Of a DNA stretch of 64,000 bases, positions 10,057 to 20,576 are shown in pieces; position 1 is the first letter of the stretch, and each line of letters starts with the position of its first letter. The notes under the pieces were generated by a model. The model searched no databases and was not told the origin of the DNA. It worked only from the letters and a program-made list of their open reading frames with translations. Made by a program: the position numbers and the translations under genes. The stretch comes from Candidatus Sulfurimonas baltica (GTDB taxonomy: Bacteria > Campylobacterota > Campylobacteria > Campylobacterales > Sulfurimonadaceae): NCBI RefSeq assembly GCF_015265455.1, contig NZ_CP054492.1, positions 1,674,001 to 1,738,000 on the forward strand. Reading direction: 5' to 3'.

Positions 10057-10132
10057 TGGCGACCCCTAAAGGATTTGAACCTCTGTCCCTACCATGAAGT
10101 GATAGTGTCCTTGGCCACTAGACGAAAGGGTC
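10057..10132 (-). tRNA. tRNA-Glu (TTC)
   Basis: Minus-strand cloverleaf with acceptor GACCCTT/AGGGGTC, anticodon stem CTATC/GGTAG around loop ACTTCAT (anticodon TTC), T-loop TTCAAAT, discriminator G and encoded CCA. It is the only glutamate tRNA in this window. Confidence 0.96.
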
Positions 10133-10161
10133 ACTTTCATAAACAATAAGGTTTACAACTA

Positions 10162-10237
10162 TGGTGGGCACTACTGGACTCGAACCAGTGACATCTACCT
10201 TGTAAGGGTAGCGCTCTACCAACTGAGCTAAGCGCCC
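10162..10237 (-). tRNA. tRNA-Val (TAC), second copy
   Basis: Same sequence and structure as the Val gene at 9954-10029 (anticodon TAC, encoded CCA). Together with the adjacent tRNA-Asp it forms a duplicated Asp-Val unit around tRNA-Glu. Confidence 0.97.
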
Positions 10238-10257
10238 AAATTAAACAGAAAAACTAA

Positions 10258-10334
10258 TGGCGCGGTGGACGAGACTCGAACTCGCGACCCCCTGCGTGAC
10301 AGGCAGGTATTCTAACCAACTGAACTACCACCGC
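10258..10334 (-). tRNA. tRNA-Asp (GTC), second copy
   Basis: Identical to the Asp gene at 9828-9904, including the encoded CCA. It is the second gene of the leftward operon, after tRNA-Lys. Confidence 0.97.
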
Positions 10335-10357
10335 ATATATTATTTTTAAGTTTAAAA

Positions 10358-10433
10358 TGGTGTCCTGTGATGGATTCGAACCATCGGCCACATCATTAAA
10401 AGTGACGTGCTCTACCAGCTGAGCTAACAAGAC
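10358..10433 (-). tRNA. tRNA-Lys (TTT)
   Basis: Minus-strand cloverleaf with acceptor GTCTTGT/ACAGGAC, anticodon loop CTTTTAA (anticodon TTT), TTCGAAT T-loop, discriminator A and encoded CCA. First gene of the operon; its 5' end lies about 29 nt after the -10 box. Confidence 0.97.
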
Positions 10434-10461
10434 GTTTTCCTCTATTTGTTAAGAGGTCGAA

Positions 10462-10490
10462 ATTATAGGCAAATAGATTTCAATTGTCAA
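10462..10490 (-). promoter_or_regulatory. Consensus sigma70 promoter of the tRNA operon
   Basis: Read leftward: -35 TTGACA (10485-10490), exactly 17 nt spacer, -10 TATAAT (10462-10467). Both hexamers match consensus. It points at the six tRNA genes and ends 18 bp from the 3' end of the cinA-type gene, so it lies in a true intergenic gap. Confidence 0.9.
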
Positions 10491-10507
10491 GACAAAAAGA
10501 GCTAAAT

Positions 10508-11596
10508 TTAAAAAAACATATCTTTATCAACTAATAGCAACATTTTAATGCCAAAAAGTACGCTCTGATGCTGAATATAGTTTCTATCTCCACTTAAATT
10601 TAGATGCTCTTCTGCGTGCTGTTTTTTACTTCTTACACCTATATATATTGTACCTACTGGTTTATGTTCTGTTCCTCCACCCTCACCTGCAATACCACTT
10701 ATTGATATTGAGTAGTCAGAACTACTGACATTCATGGCACCATCACTCATCTCTGAGACAACTTCTTTACTTACTGCACCACTCTTTTCAAGTATTGCGT
10801 TTTCAACACCAAGCCAGTTCTCTTTTAAAGTATTTGAATAAGTAATCAAAGAACCATCGAACATTTTTGATGCTCCATTGTTTTTTGTAAAGTAGTAAGC
10901 TAAAAGACCTCCCGTACAACTCTCGGCAAAACTCAGCTTCTTTTTATTGGCAGACAACTTATCAATTATATAACCTACCACACAAGATGCTGGTATAAGT
11001 TTTTTTGGCAATAGCTGCTTTGCTGAGTTTATAAACTTAGATATATCACCATATTTTTTACTTCTAACATCAATGCGAAGCCATCCATCAATTATATTTA
11101 CTATATCTATATTTACGTCATATGTTTGTGCAATTGGGCTAAGTAATGCTACAGCGCTCTCCTTATCCTCTTCAAAAAGATGCAGTGTGGCTTTAGAGTC
11201 ATGAAAGTAAAGCAGTATCTCTGGAAGTTTTTGCATCTCGTCTACATGTAGAACATTTATTTGAGAGCTATTATGTTCTAAGAGATAACTTCTATCCTCG
11301 AAAACTGAGCACTTAGAGGGTATAAGCATGTTTTCTTTTAGAATCTGATTGTCACCGGTTGCTGTGCAAATAACCTTCCCGATTGTTGAGAAATGCTGTT
11401 TTGTTGTTACTACTATAAGTTGGTTTAATGAGTTTAGTTCTTCTTCTAAATATAAGAAAAGAGAATTATCACTCTCTTTAAAAAATGTTATAGAATCAAT
11501 AAAATCTGTTTTTTGTTCAATTTTTCTTATTACATACTCTCTTAATGGAGTGTTATATATAAATTTATTTCCAATGAATATAAGATGTAGTTTCAT
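10508..11596 (-). CDS. cinA: CinA-family protein (C-terminal nicotinamide-nucleotide amidohydrolase domain)
   Basis: The C-terminal half (about the last 165 residues) is the CinA amidohydrolase, which deamidates NMN: KLSFAESCTGGLLAYYFT, DGSLITYSN, GAVSKEVVSEM, SISGIAGEGGG and KPVGTIYIGV are all recognisable. The N-terminal about 200 residues keep little of the molybdopterin-binding-like domain of full CinA, so this is a divergent version. I prefer the ATG at 11594-11596 (MKLHLIFIGNKF) because the fold appears to start there; a longer frame begins at 11677 but lacks a ribosome-binding site and runs into the ileS promoter. Divergent from ileS. Confidence 0.8.
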   Translation of the reverse strand: MKLHLIFIGNKFIYNTPLREYVIRKIEQKTDFIDSITFFKESDNSLFLYLEEELNSLNQLIVVTTKQHFSTIGKVICTATGDNQILKENMLIPSKCSVFEDRSYLLEHNSSQINVLHVDEMQKLPEILLYFHDSKATLHLFEEDKESAVALLSPIAQTYDVNIDIVNIIDGWLRIDVRSKKYGDISKFINSAKQLLPKKLIPASCVVGYIIDKLSANKKKLSFAESCTGGLLAYYFTKNNGASKMFDGSLITYSNTLKENWLGVENAILEKSGAVSKEVVSEMSDGAMNVSSSDYSISISGIAGEGGGTEHKPVGTIYIGVRSKKQHAEEHLNLSGDRNYIQHQSVLFGIKMLLLVDKDMFF

Positions 11597-11693
11597 ATAG
11601 TAAAAAGCCCTCTTCAGCAAATTTTGTTCGCTTATTATAGCACTGTTTTTACTATTTAAAGTGGTATTTAAAGACATAAAAGATATAATCCAA

Positions 11694-11699
11694 AAATTT
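11694..11699 (+). promoter_or_regulatory. -10 box upstream of ileS
   Basis: TATAAT in the context AAGATATAATCC, 22 nt before the ileS ATG. The same AATCC-type context recurs before guaB and valS. Confidence 0.6.
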
Positions 11700-11720
11700 T
11701 AATACACTTTTGAGGTACAG

Positions 11721-14483
11721 ATGGACTATAAAGACACACTACTATTACCTACTACAGACTTTGCCATGAGAGGCAATTTGATAAACAATGAACCAAAAAG
11801 ATATGCTGCTTGGGATGAAAATAAAATATATGAGAAAATGAAGAGTAATCGTAAAGATGCTCCAAGCTTTACTCTTCACGATGGACCTCCATATGCGAAT
11901 GGAAATATACATATCGGTCATGCCTTAAATAAGATTCTAAAAGACATCATTATAAAACACAACTATTTCAATGGCAAATCTGTCCGCTTTACTCCGGGCT
12001 GGGATTGTCATGGTCTTCCAATTGAGCAGCAGGTTGAGAAAAAGCTTGGTGGCAAACAGAAAAAAGAGCTTCTAGAGACAGCAAAAGTCAGAGAGCTTTG
12101 TCGTGAGCATGCTGCTAAATTTGTTGATATTCAAAAAGAAGAGTTCAAGCAACTTGGCATCTTGGCTGACTGGAACAATCCATATGTAACTATGGACTAT
12201 AAATTTGAGGCAAATATTTATAGAACACTTTGTAGTGTTGCTAAAAAAGGTCTTTTAATTGAACGCAGTAAACCTGTTTTTTGGTCTTGGGCAGAGAGAA
12301 CAGCACTTGCAGAGGCTGAAGTTGAGTATGAAGATAAAGAGGATTATTCAATGTTCGTTGCTTTTGAACTCAGTGATGAAGCAAAAGCAAAACTTGGCAT
12401 AGAAGGAAAAGCTGCTCCAGTTATTTGGACAACAACACCTTGGACTATTCCGGCAAACACAGGTATTTCTTTAAACCCACATGAAGAGTATGTTCTAACT
12501 GATTCTGGATACATCGTTGCTAAAAAACTACTTAACTTGCTAAATGAAACTGCTGTTTTAAGTGGACAGGCTGTTAAAACTTTTAAAGCTGTAGAGTTTG
12601 AAAATCTACTTGCTATAAACCCACTAAATGGAAGAAATTCTCGTATAGTTTTAGGAGAGCATGTTTTAGTTGAAAATGGAACCGGCTGTGTTCATACAGC
12701 TCCTGGTCACGGTGAAGATGACTACCGTGTAGGACTTGTTTATGGTTTAGAAGTTGTTATGCCTGTTGATGAGACTGGATGTTATGACAATACAGTTGTT
12801 CGTGATGGATTAATTCCAAACGCTGAAGAGTTTGTCGGAAAGCATATTTTTAAATGTAATGAAGCAATCCTTGAACTTATGGGAGAGAGTGTTCTACATG
12901 TATCCAAATTTATGCACTCGTACCCACACTGCTGGAGAAGTCACACTCCATTAATCTTCCGTGCAACAAAACAGTGGTTTATCTCTGTTGATGAGAAGCC
13001 TGAAGGTGAGTACAACACTCTTAGAAATATTGCTCTTAGTGAAGTGGAGAGAACTCTTTTCTACCCTCAAAGCGGAAGAAACAGACTAAAATCAATGGTT
13101 GAAAACAGACCCGACTGGTGTATATCACGCCAAAGAGACTGGGGAGTTCCAATCGCATTTTTTAGAGTAAAAGCTACCGGAGAGGTTTTACTTGAAGAGA
13201 AAGTTCTAAACTTTACTGCGATGATTTTCGAGATGCAAGGGAGTGATGCTTGGTACTCAATGCCAACAGAACAGCTTCTTTATCCAGGTTCAGGATACAA
13301 GGCGGATGAGCTTGAAAAAGTGACTGATATTTTGGATGTGTGGTTTGACAGTGGTTCAACTTGGAACTCTGTTTTAAAATCTCGCAATTACGATGCAGGA
13401 GAGTATCAAGCAGATTTATATGTTGAGGGTTCTGATCAACATCGTGGCTGGTTCCAATCATCAATGTTTTTAAGTTGTGCTGTTGAGCACAAAGCACCTT
13501 ACAAAGCAGTTCTTACTCACGGCTTTACAGTAGATGAAAAAGGTGAGAAGATGTCTAAGTCTAAGGGTAATGTAGTTGCTCCTGACGCTGTTTTAAAAGA
13601 GTACGGCAGTGAAATTCTTCGTCTTTGGGTTGCTTCAAGTGATTATCAAAGTGATTTAAAAATCTCTCAAGGGATCTTAAAACAGACTTCTGAAAACTAT
13701 AGAAAACTTAGAAATACTTTTAGAATAATGTTGGCAAACATTAACGATTTAGAGACTCTGACTCCATATTCTGAGATGGGAGAGTTAGACAAATGGATTT
13801 TAACTCACGCTAAAAATGTATTTAATTCTGTTCATAAATCATTTAGTGAGTATAACTTTGTTCACGGTATGAGCCTTTTAAACAACTTTATTGTAAATGA
13901 GTTAAGTGGAATCTACATAGATATAACAAAAGACTCTCTCTATTGTGACGGTTTAAAAGATGCTAAAAGAAACTCTAGTCAAAGTGCAATGGCAATTATG
14001 ACAAAATCTCTTTTAGTTTTAATAGCGCCAATATTGACTTACACTGCAGATGAGATTATAGATAATGCTCCGGCAATCATTAAAGGTAATGCAGTTGATA
14101 TTTTTGATTTTGTTTATGAAGAGATTCAAACTAGTGAGTCTAATTTTAATGCAGTTTACATGACTAAAGCCAGAGAAGCCTTTGGAACAATTGTTGATGC
14201 ACTAAAAAAAGAAAAAACAATCAAAAACACTTTAGAGTTGGTTATTTCAACGGACTCACATGTAGCTCTTAAAATGGATAAAACTGAAGCTGAGGATTGG
14301 TTTGTAGTTTCAGGAATAATTGAAGAAAATGCAGAGCAAAATATACTTGGAACTTTTAAAGTTGATAACGATACTTTTGTTATATCAAAATCAACTGAGC
14401 ACAAATGTCCAAGATGTTGGAAATACCAATCGGCTGACGAGGTCTCTACATGTAAGAGATGTTCTAAGGTCTTAAATGACTAA
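11721..14483 (+). CDS. ileS: Isoleucyl-tRNA synthetase
   Basis: Charges tRNA-Ile and edits misactivated valine. The 920-residue protein shows the HIGH motif in PYANGNIHIGHAL (about 53-65), the CP1 editing domain with TTTPWTIPANTG (about 237-248) and GHGEDDYRVG, the KMSKS loop GEKMSKSKGN (about 610), an anticodon-binding domain, and a C-terminal zinc finger with CPRCW and CKRC. This is the bacterial type with the Zn ribbon. An ATG for a 36-codon membrane ORF overlaps the last codons. It is divergent from the cinA-type gene. Confidence 0.98.
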   Translation: MDYKDTLLLPTTDFAMRGNLINNEPKRYAAWDENKIYEKMKSNRKDAPSFTLHDGPPYANGNIHIGHALNKILKDIIIKHNYFNGKSVRFTPGWDCHGLPIEQQVEKKLGGKQKKELLETAKVRELCREHAAKFVDIQKEEFKQLGILADWNNPYVTMDYKFEANIYRTLCSVAKKGLLIERSKPVFWSWAERTALAEAEVEYEDKEDYSMFVAFELSDEAKAKLGIEGKAAPVIWTTTPWTIPANTGISLNPHEEYVLTDSGYIVAKKLLNLLNETAVLSGQAVKTFKAVEFENLLAINPLNGRNSRIVLGEHVLVENGTGCVHTAPGHGEDDYRVGLVYGLEVVMPVDETGCYDNTVVRDGLIPNAEEFVGKHIFKCNEAILELMGESVLHVSKFMHSYPHCWRSHTPLIFRATKQWFISVDEKPEGEYNTLRNIALSEVERTLFYPQSGRNRLKSMVENRPDWCISRQRDWGVPIAFFRVKATGEVLLEEKVLNFTAMIFEMQGSDAWYSMPTEQLLYPGSGYKADELEKVTDILDVWFDSGSTWNSVLKSRNYDAGEYQADLYVEGSDQHRGWFQSSMFLSCAVEHKAPYKAVLTHGFTVDEKGEKMSKSKGNVVAPDAVLKEYGSEILRLWVASSDYQSDLKISQGILKQTSENYRKLRNTFRIMLANINDLETLTPYSEMGELDKWILTHAKNVFNSVHKSFSEYNFVHGMSLLNNFIVNELSGIYIDITKDSLYCDGLKDAKRNSSQSAMAIMTKSLLVLIAPILTYTADEIIDNAPAIIKGNAVDIFDFVYEEIQTSESNFNAVYMTKAREAFGTIVDALKKEKTIKNTLELVISTDSHVALKMDKTEAEDWFVVSGIIEENAEQNILGTFKVDNDTFVISKSTEHKCPRCWKYQSADEVSTCKRCSKVLND

Positions 14484-14586
14484 TTTTACCCAGCCTGTAG
14501 AGAGTTCATTTATTATAACTACTATAGTAATAATATTTGTTCTTATTGGCATTGGTATATTTGCAGTGAAACAATTCAAGAGATAA
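14476..14586 (+). CDS. Small single-span membrane protein (36 aa)
   Basis: A 36-codon ORF that begins inside the ileS stop region (ATGACTAA, 8-nt overlap). It encodes a short polar N-terminus (MTNFTQPVESS) followed by one strong hydrophobic helix (about residues 12-30, Ile/Val-rich) and a basic end (KQFKR), a positive-inside arrangement. Translational coupling to ileS would explain the lack of a separate ribosome-binding site. I do not recognise the family; being this short, it could be chance, but the clean TM-plus-basic-tail design argues for a real gene. Confidence 0.5.
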   Translation: MTNFTQPVESSFIITTIVIIFVLIGIGIFAVKQFKR

Positions 14587-14589
14587 AAT

Positions 14590-14605
14590 CTGTCGCTTTG
14601 GCGAC
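14590..14605 (+). other. Stem-loop between the small membrane ORF and gatA
   Basis: TGTCGC and GCGACA pair around a 4-nt loop. No U-run follows, so it is not a standard terminator; it may shape the mRNA between ileS and gatA. Confidence 0.35.
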
Positions 14606-14685
14606 AAGCTTTAGTGCCATAGCGGCTAGCGTAGAAAATGGGACTTATTCCATTTTTGCACAAAAATACAGACAAAGGAAGTTTA

Positions 14686-16029
14686 GTGATAACATTAAAA
14701 GAAGCCCTAAAATTATCTAAAGATGAATTAAAAAAATTTAAAGAAGATTTAAAATCTAAGATTGAAGCAAAACCTGAACTCAATGCATATCTTGACGTAA
14801 TCAATGCTGGTGATGGTGTTCCAATAGCTGTTAAAGATAATATTCAAGTACAAGACTGGTCTGTAACATCTGGATCAAATATTCTTCAAGGTTACATTGC
14901 ACCATATAACGCGACTGTAATCAATAAAATGGCAAAAGCTGGACTAACCCCTTTTGGTAGAACAAATATGGATGAGTTTGCTATGGGTTCAACTACAGAG
15001 TCTAGTTTTTACGGTAAAACTCTAAATCCCCACAATAGTGACTATGTACCGGGAGGAAGTTCTGGCGGTTCTGCTGCTGCTGTTGCTGCTGGTTTAGCTA
15101 TAGCAGCTCTTGGCAGTGACACTGGCGGAAGTATCCGTCAACCTGCTTCATTTTGTGGAATTGTTGGGATGAAACCAACTTACGGAAGAGTAAGCCGTTA
15201 TGGCTTAGGTGCTTACGCTTCTTCTCTTGACCAGATTGGGCCTATGACGCAAAATGTTGAAGATGCGGCGATTTTATATGACATAATAAGCGGTCATGAC
15301 GAAAAAGATTCAACTTCTGCAAATATGAACGATAAAGTTTCAGATAAATTAGACGCTTCGAGAAAGCTCAAGATTGCTGTTCTTCCTAAACATATTGAAA
15401 ATGCAAGCGAAGATGTCAAAAAAGCTTACGAACTGGCAATAACTGAACTTAAAAATGCAGGTCATGAGATAGTTGAAAAAGAGTTGATGGATGCTAAGTT
15501 TGATATCTCTGCTTACTATATAACTGCAACTGCGGAAGCTACTACAAATCTGGCTCGTTATGACGGTATCCGTTACGGAAACCGCGTAACAGGAAAAAAC
15601 CTTGAAGACACTTTCATTCAGACTCGTAGCAATGGCTTCGGCGATGAAGTTAAACGTCGTATATTACTAGGAAACTTTGTACTTTCAAGCGGATACTATG
15701 AAGCGTACTATGTAAAAGCACAAAAAGTACGTCATATTATCAAAGATGAGTATGCTAAGATTTTCGAAGATGTAGATTTGATACTTTCTCCAATCGCACC
15801 TGGTACTGCACCAAAATTCGGAGAGCTTAAAAACCCTATGGACATGTATCTGAGTGATCTCTATTCTATCAGTGTAAACTTGGCAGGCCTTCCGGCAATT
15901 TGTCTTCCTATAAACAAAGGTGCAAACGGTATGCCTGTCGGGCTTCAACTAATCGCTAAAGCCTATGATGAACAGACACTTTTTGATGGTGCTCTTGGCT
16001 TAGAAAAACAGATAAACTACGCTAAGTAA
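14686..16029 (+). CDS. gatA: Asp/Glu-tRNA(Asn/Gln) amidotransferase subunit A
   Basis: Amidase subunit of GatCAB, which turns Glu-tRNA-Gln and Asp-tRNA-Asn into the correctly amidated forms. The amidase signature [14 protein letters not shown] and the Ser-Ser-Lys triad elements are visible: the Lys in PIAVKDNI, then [10 protein letters not shown] and [12 protein letters not shown] with the catalytic Ser. I start at GTG 14686 ([11 protein letters not shown]), which has AAAGGAAG 5 nt upstream; an in-frame ATG at 14638 would add 16 residues lying in a hairpin-rich leader. The result is 447 residues, usual for GatA. The gatB and gatC genes are not in the window. Confidence 0.96.
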   Translation: MITLKEALKLSKDELKKFKEDLKSKIEAKPELNAYLDVINAGDGVPIAVKDNIQVQDWSVTSGSNILQGYIAPYNATVINKMAKAGLTPFGRTNMDEFAMGSTTESSFYGKTLNPHNSDYVPGGSSGGSAAAVAAGLAIAALGSDTGGSIRQPASFCGIVGMKPTYGRVSRYGLGAYASSLDQIGPMTQNVEDAAILYDIISGHDEKDSTSANMNDKVSDKLDASRKLKIAVLPKHIENASEDVKKAYELAITELKNAGHEIVEKELMDAKFDISAYYITATAEATTNLARYDGIRYGNRVTGKNLEDTFIQTRSNGFGDEVKRRILLGNFVLSSGYYEAYYVKAQKVRHIIKDEYAKIFEDVDLILSPIAPGTAPKFGELKNPMDMYLSDLYSISVNLAGLPAICLPINKGANGMPVGLQLIAKAYDEQTLFDGALGLEKQINYAK

Positions 16030-16051
16030 AACTCTATATAAGAGGCAAAAA

Positions 16052-16306
16052 ATGGCTACATATATTAGTAACGGAAAAGAACTACTTGATGTTGAGTATG
16101 ACGATATAGTAGAGATTAACGATATTGTTGATGGCATGAGAGTAATATCAAAAGATGTGCGTGATGACGAGTATGCTGTCTTTATGTTAGAGCTAAACGG
16201 CAATATATGCTGTTATGTTTTTGACGAGGTTTTTATCATAGGAAGAGTTAGTGGTTTTGAAACTCTTCAAGATGCAATCTACGCTTGGAACAACAATGAA
16301 ATATAG
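16052..16306 (+). CDS. Conserved-looking small acidic protein, function unknown
   Basis: An 84-residue acidic protein (MATYISNGKELLDVEYDD...) between gatA and guaB, with GAGGC a few bases before the ATG. It has no membrane segment or signal peptide and alternates short hydrophobic beta-like stretches with acidic turns (VEINDIVDGMRVI, YAVFMLELNG). I do not recognise the family. It lies 22 bp after gatA and before the guaB promoter, so it is likely co-transcribed with gatA. Confidence 0.65.
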   Translation: MATYISNGKELLDVEYDDIVEINDIVDGMRVISKDVRDDEYAVFMLELNGNICCYVFDEVFIIGRVSGFETLQDAIYAWNNNEI

Positions 16307-16359
16307 CTGTATTTAGATAGTACAAAAACTGATTTACCTTTTTTTAACCACAAAAAAGC

Positions 16360-16365
16360 TATAAT
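16360..16365 (+). promoter_or_regulatory. -10 box of the guaB promoter
   Basis: TATAAT in AAAAGCTATAATCC, about 54 nt before the guaB ATG, leaving a leader of roughly 45 nt. A T-rich tract precedes it instead of a clear -35. Confidence 0.65.
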
Positions 16366-16403
16366 CCAAAAATTATAAAGAAATAAGCATATTATATTCT
16401 TAG

Positions 16404-17864
<1,461 letters not shown>

Positions 17865-17899
17865 CCACCTGTTTTGCTATCAACCCTCCCCTTCTAACT

Positions 17900-17920
17900 T
17901 TAGAGCATTTTTTGCTCTAA
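17900..17920 (+). terminator. Weak stem-loop after guaB
   Basis: TTAGAGC and GCTCTAA form a 7-bp stem with a 7-nt T-rich loop, 36 nt after the guaB stop. A poly-U tail is poor, so it is at best a weak or 3'-end-protecting terminator. Confidence 0.45.
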
Positions 17921-18029
17921 GTAAGTGTTTAAAACAATTAATCGTATATAAAGAAATATTATATATAATTGCTGCTACTATGATATTAAAATACTAATTT
18001 TGCAAAATATTATGTCGGAGAAACACTAA

Positions 18030-20576
18030 ATGAATATTTCAAAACATACTGCAAAATTAAAACTTTTATATGTTGAGTGCGATGAAGAGACAGTGGCCTC
18101 TACACTCCACATAATTAAAGATTTGTTTCTAGAGGTAGTTGTTGCAAAAAGTACTATCGAAGCTATAGAGCTATATAAAAAATATTTCTCCGACACTCAC
18201 CATTATTATGACATTATCCTTTCTAATGTTGATATGCCAAATATGAACGGTCTAAAAATGTGTAAGGAGATTAAGGAATTTAACAAAAATCAGGTTATTG
18301 CTGTTACAACTACAAGCAGTGATTCAAAATATTATTTAGATGCTATTGGTATAGGTGTTGACAACTTTATACTAAAGCCAATCCTCAGCCTTGAAAGTAT
18401 AAAACATACGTTAATAGATTTAGCAAAAAAAACAATACTGCAAAATAAACTTAACAATAAAGAGTTTTTACTTAGACAAAAAAAGAAAATTATTGATAAA
18501 CATGTATATTTCACATCCTCAGACATAAATGGAAAAATCACAGATATATCAAAAGCTTATTTAGATTTCACAGGCTATAAAATGGAAGAAGTGATTGGAA
18601 AAAATCACAGTATTTTCAGGAATCAAGATTTAGATAATAATATTGTTCAAAACTTATGGGATACTATCTTAAAAGACAGAATATGGGTAGGTGAATTAAA
18701 AAACAATAAGAGCAGCGGTGAAGAGTACTGGATTAACACTACTATTACCCCTTTGTACAATGAAGAAAATGTAAAAATAGGCTATACCTCAATAAAAGAA
18801 GATATTACCAATCAAAAAAGATTAGAAGAACTATCCATTAAAGACCCGCTTACAATGCTCTACAACAAAAGAAATTTTGATTATTTTATAAAAAAAGAAC
18901 TCAAGAACTCAATCTGGAAGAAAGAAAATTTTGCACTGTTACTAATTGAGATAGATTACTATACAGAGTTTAAAAACACTTATGGAAATGCTAAAGCAGA
19001 TAATGCACTTATCAAAATATCCAGTATATTAAATAAATATACTGATTCAAAAACATACAATATATTTAAAATCAGCGAAGAAGAGTTTGCGGTTATAATT
19101 TTAAATAAAGATGACGCTTTTATAGAAAATTTCTCCTATGACTTGCTTAATTCTATTGAGGCTCTAAAAATAGATAATTGCCAAAGTAATGTGTCAAAAT
19201 ATTTGACTGCCACAATTGGGGGAGTCAATCTTGATACCATACTCTATAATATAAGCAACAACAATTTATATAATATAGCTGATGCTAATCTTAATCAAGC
19301 AAAACTTAATGGAAGAAATAACATACTCCTTAAAATTGACCACTCCTATGTTGAAAAATTAAAAAATATAGATAGAGTAACAAAACTTCCAAACAGGATT
19401 GCTTTACTACAAGATATTTCAGTGTTGCAAGAAGAAGCAATGCTAGTACTACTACATATTAATCAACTTAACTCACTAAAAGATATTTATGGAGATAAGT
19501 ATGCAACAGATCTAGTAATACAAAAATCAAAAGAATTACTATATGTACTAAAAGAAGAAGAAGCTTCACTTTATAGTCTCAACTTAAATGAATTTGCTAT
19601 CTTAGTAACAAATAAAAAATTATTTGAGAAGTATTTTTCACTTTTAATACACTCTATCTTAATGCCTAATGATGAAGATGAAAATAGCATAAGCACAAAT
19701 ATTCTTGCTGATTTTACAGCTGGAGTTTCATACGGTATTTTAAATGTATTTAATCATGCTGATATTGTACTTCAAGATGCAATAATTTCTAAAGAAAATT
19801 ATAAAATCTACAGCAGTAATCAAACAGCAAAACAACTGCAAAAAGACAATCTTGACAGATTAAGCATCTATAAAAATGCCCTTCACAAAGGAAAAATAAT
19901 CCCTTATTTTCAGCCAATTATAGATACTTTAGATAACTCAATAATTAAATATGAAGCACTAGCCAGACTAGAAACAGATGATGGGGAGATAATATCTCCA
20001 TATTACTTTTTGGATTCTGCAAAAGAAGATAAGACTTTTGAATTTTTCACAAGACAGATGATGCAAAAAGTATTTAATGTATTTGAAAAAAATGATGTAA
20101 ATATGTCAATAAACCTTACCTATGAAAACATTACGTCTAAAACTATGCTTGAATACATCAAAAACAGGCTAAATAAGTATGGAGGAGATGGTATCACTTT
20201 TGAAATTGTAGAATCTGAAGATATACTCGACTATAAAAGAATAAAAGAATTTATCTCAATGGTTAAAGAGTTTGGATGCAAAATCTCTATTGATGATTTT
20301 GGTTCTGGATATTCAAACTTTACAAACATAACACAACTAGATATTGACTATATTAAACTTGATGGCTCATTGATAGAAAAGATAAATATTGATCTAAATA
20401 TTAAGCATATGATTAAGGGGATTATTTCATATTCAAAAAATGCAAATATTAAAACTATAGCAGAATATGTCAGCACGAAAGAGTTAGACGACAGTGTTAG
20501 AGAGCTTGGTATTGATTATATTCAAGGTTACTATTATGGCGAGCCTAAAAGTGCTGATAGTTATGGACTGCTGTAA
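18030..20576 (+). CDS. REC-PAS-(degenerate GGDEF)x2-EAL signalling protein
   Basis: An 848-residue cytoplasmic sensor/regulator. Order: a response-regulator-like receiver (about 10-130, with DIILSNVDMP, where Asp may be replaced at the usual phosphosite), a PAS domain (about 155-260, ending GYTSIKEDITNQKR), a GGDEF-like domain starting DPLTMLYNKRNF whose signature reads ISEEEF, a second GGDEF-like unit starting DRVTKLPNRIAL whose signature reads LNLNEF, and an EAL domain (about 620-840) with YEALARL, ESEDI, IDDFGSGYSNF and IDYIKLDG. The EAL residues are intact and both GGDEF signatures are lost, so I infer a c-di-GMP phosphodiesterase. It is followed with 1-nt overlap by an RDD protein. Confidence 0.88.
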   Translation: MNISKHTAKLKLLYVECDEETVASTLHIIKDLFLEVVVAKSTIEAIELYKKYFSDTHHYYDIILSNVDMPNMNGLKMCKEIKEFNKNQVIAVTTTSSDSKYYLDAIGIGVDNFILKPILSLESIKHTLIDLAKKTILQNKLNNKEFLLRQKKKIIDKHVYFTSSDINGKITDISKAYLDFTGYKMEEVIGKNHSIFRNQDLDNNIVQNLWDTILKDRIWVGELKNNKSSGEEYWINTTITPLYNEENVKIGYTSIKEDITNQKRLEELSIKDPLTMLYNKRNFDYFIKKELKNSIWKKENFALLLIEIDYYTEFKNTYGNAKADNALIKISSILNKYTDSKTYNIFKISEEEFAVIILNKDDAFIENFSYDLLNSIEALKIDNCQSNVSKYLTATIGGVNLDTILYNISNNNLYNIADANLNQAKLNGRNNILLKIDHSYVEKLKNIDRVTKLPNRIALLQDISVLQEEAMLVLLHINQLNSLKDIYGDKYATDLVIQKSKELLYVLKEEEASLYSLNLNEFAILVTNKKLFEKYFSLLIHSILMPNDEDENSISTNILADFTAGVSYGILNVFNHADIVLQDAIISKENYKIYSSNQTAKQLQKDNLDRLSIYKNALHKGKIIPYFQPIIDTLDNSIIKYEALARLETDDGEIISPYYFLDSAKEDKTFEFFTRQMMQKVFNVFEKNDVNMSINLTYENITSKTMLEYIKNRLNKYGGDGITFEIVESEDILDYKRIKEFISMVKEFGCKISIDDFGSGYSNFTNITQLDIDYIKLDGSLIEKINIDLNIKHMIKGIISYSKNANIKTIAEYVSTKELDDSVRELGIDYIQGYYYGEPKSADSYGLL

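Noticed and set aside
10141-10260. Repeated Asp/Val tRNA genes as an assembly artefact or recombination repeat
   Set aside because: The spacers between copies differ and each gene has its own unique flanks, so they are true duplicates.
13213-13497. ORF on the opposite strand inside ileS
   Set aside because: Shadow of a strongly conserved coding frame, with no ribosome-binding site.
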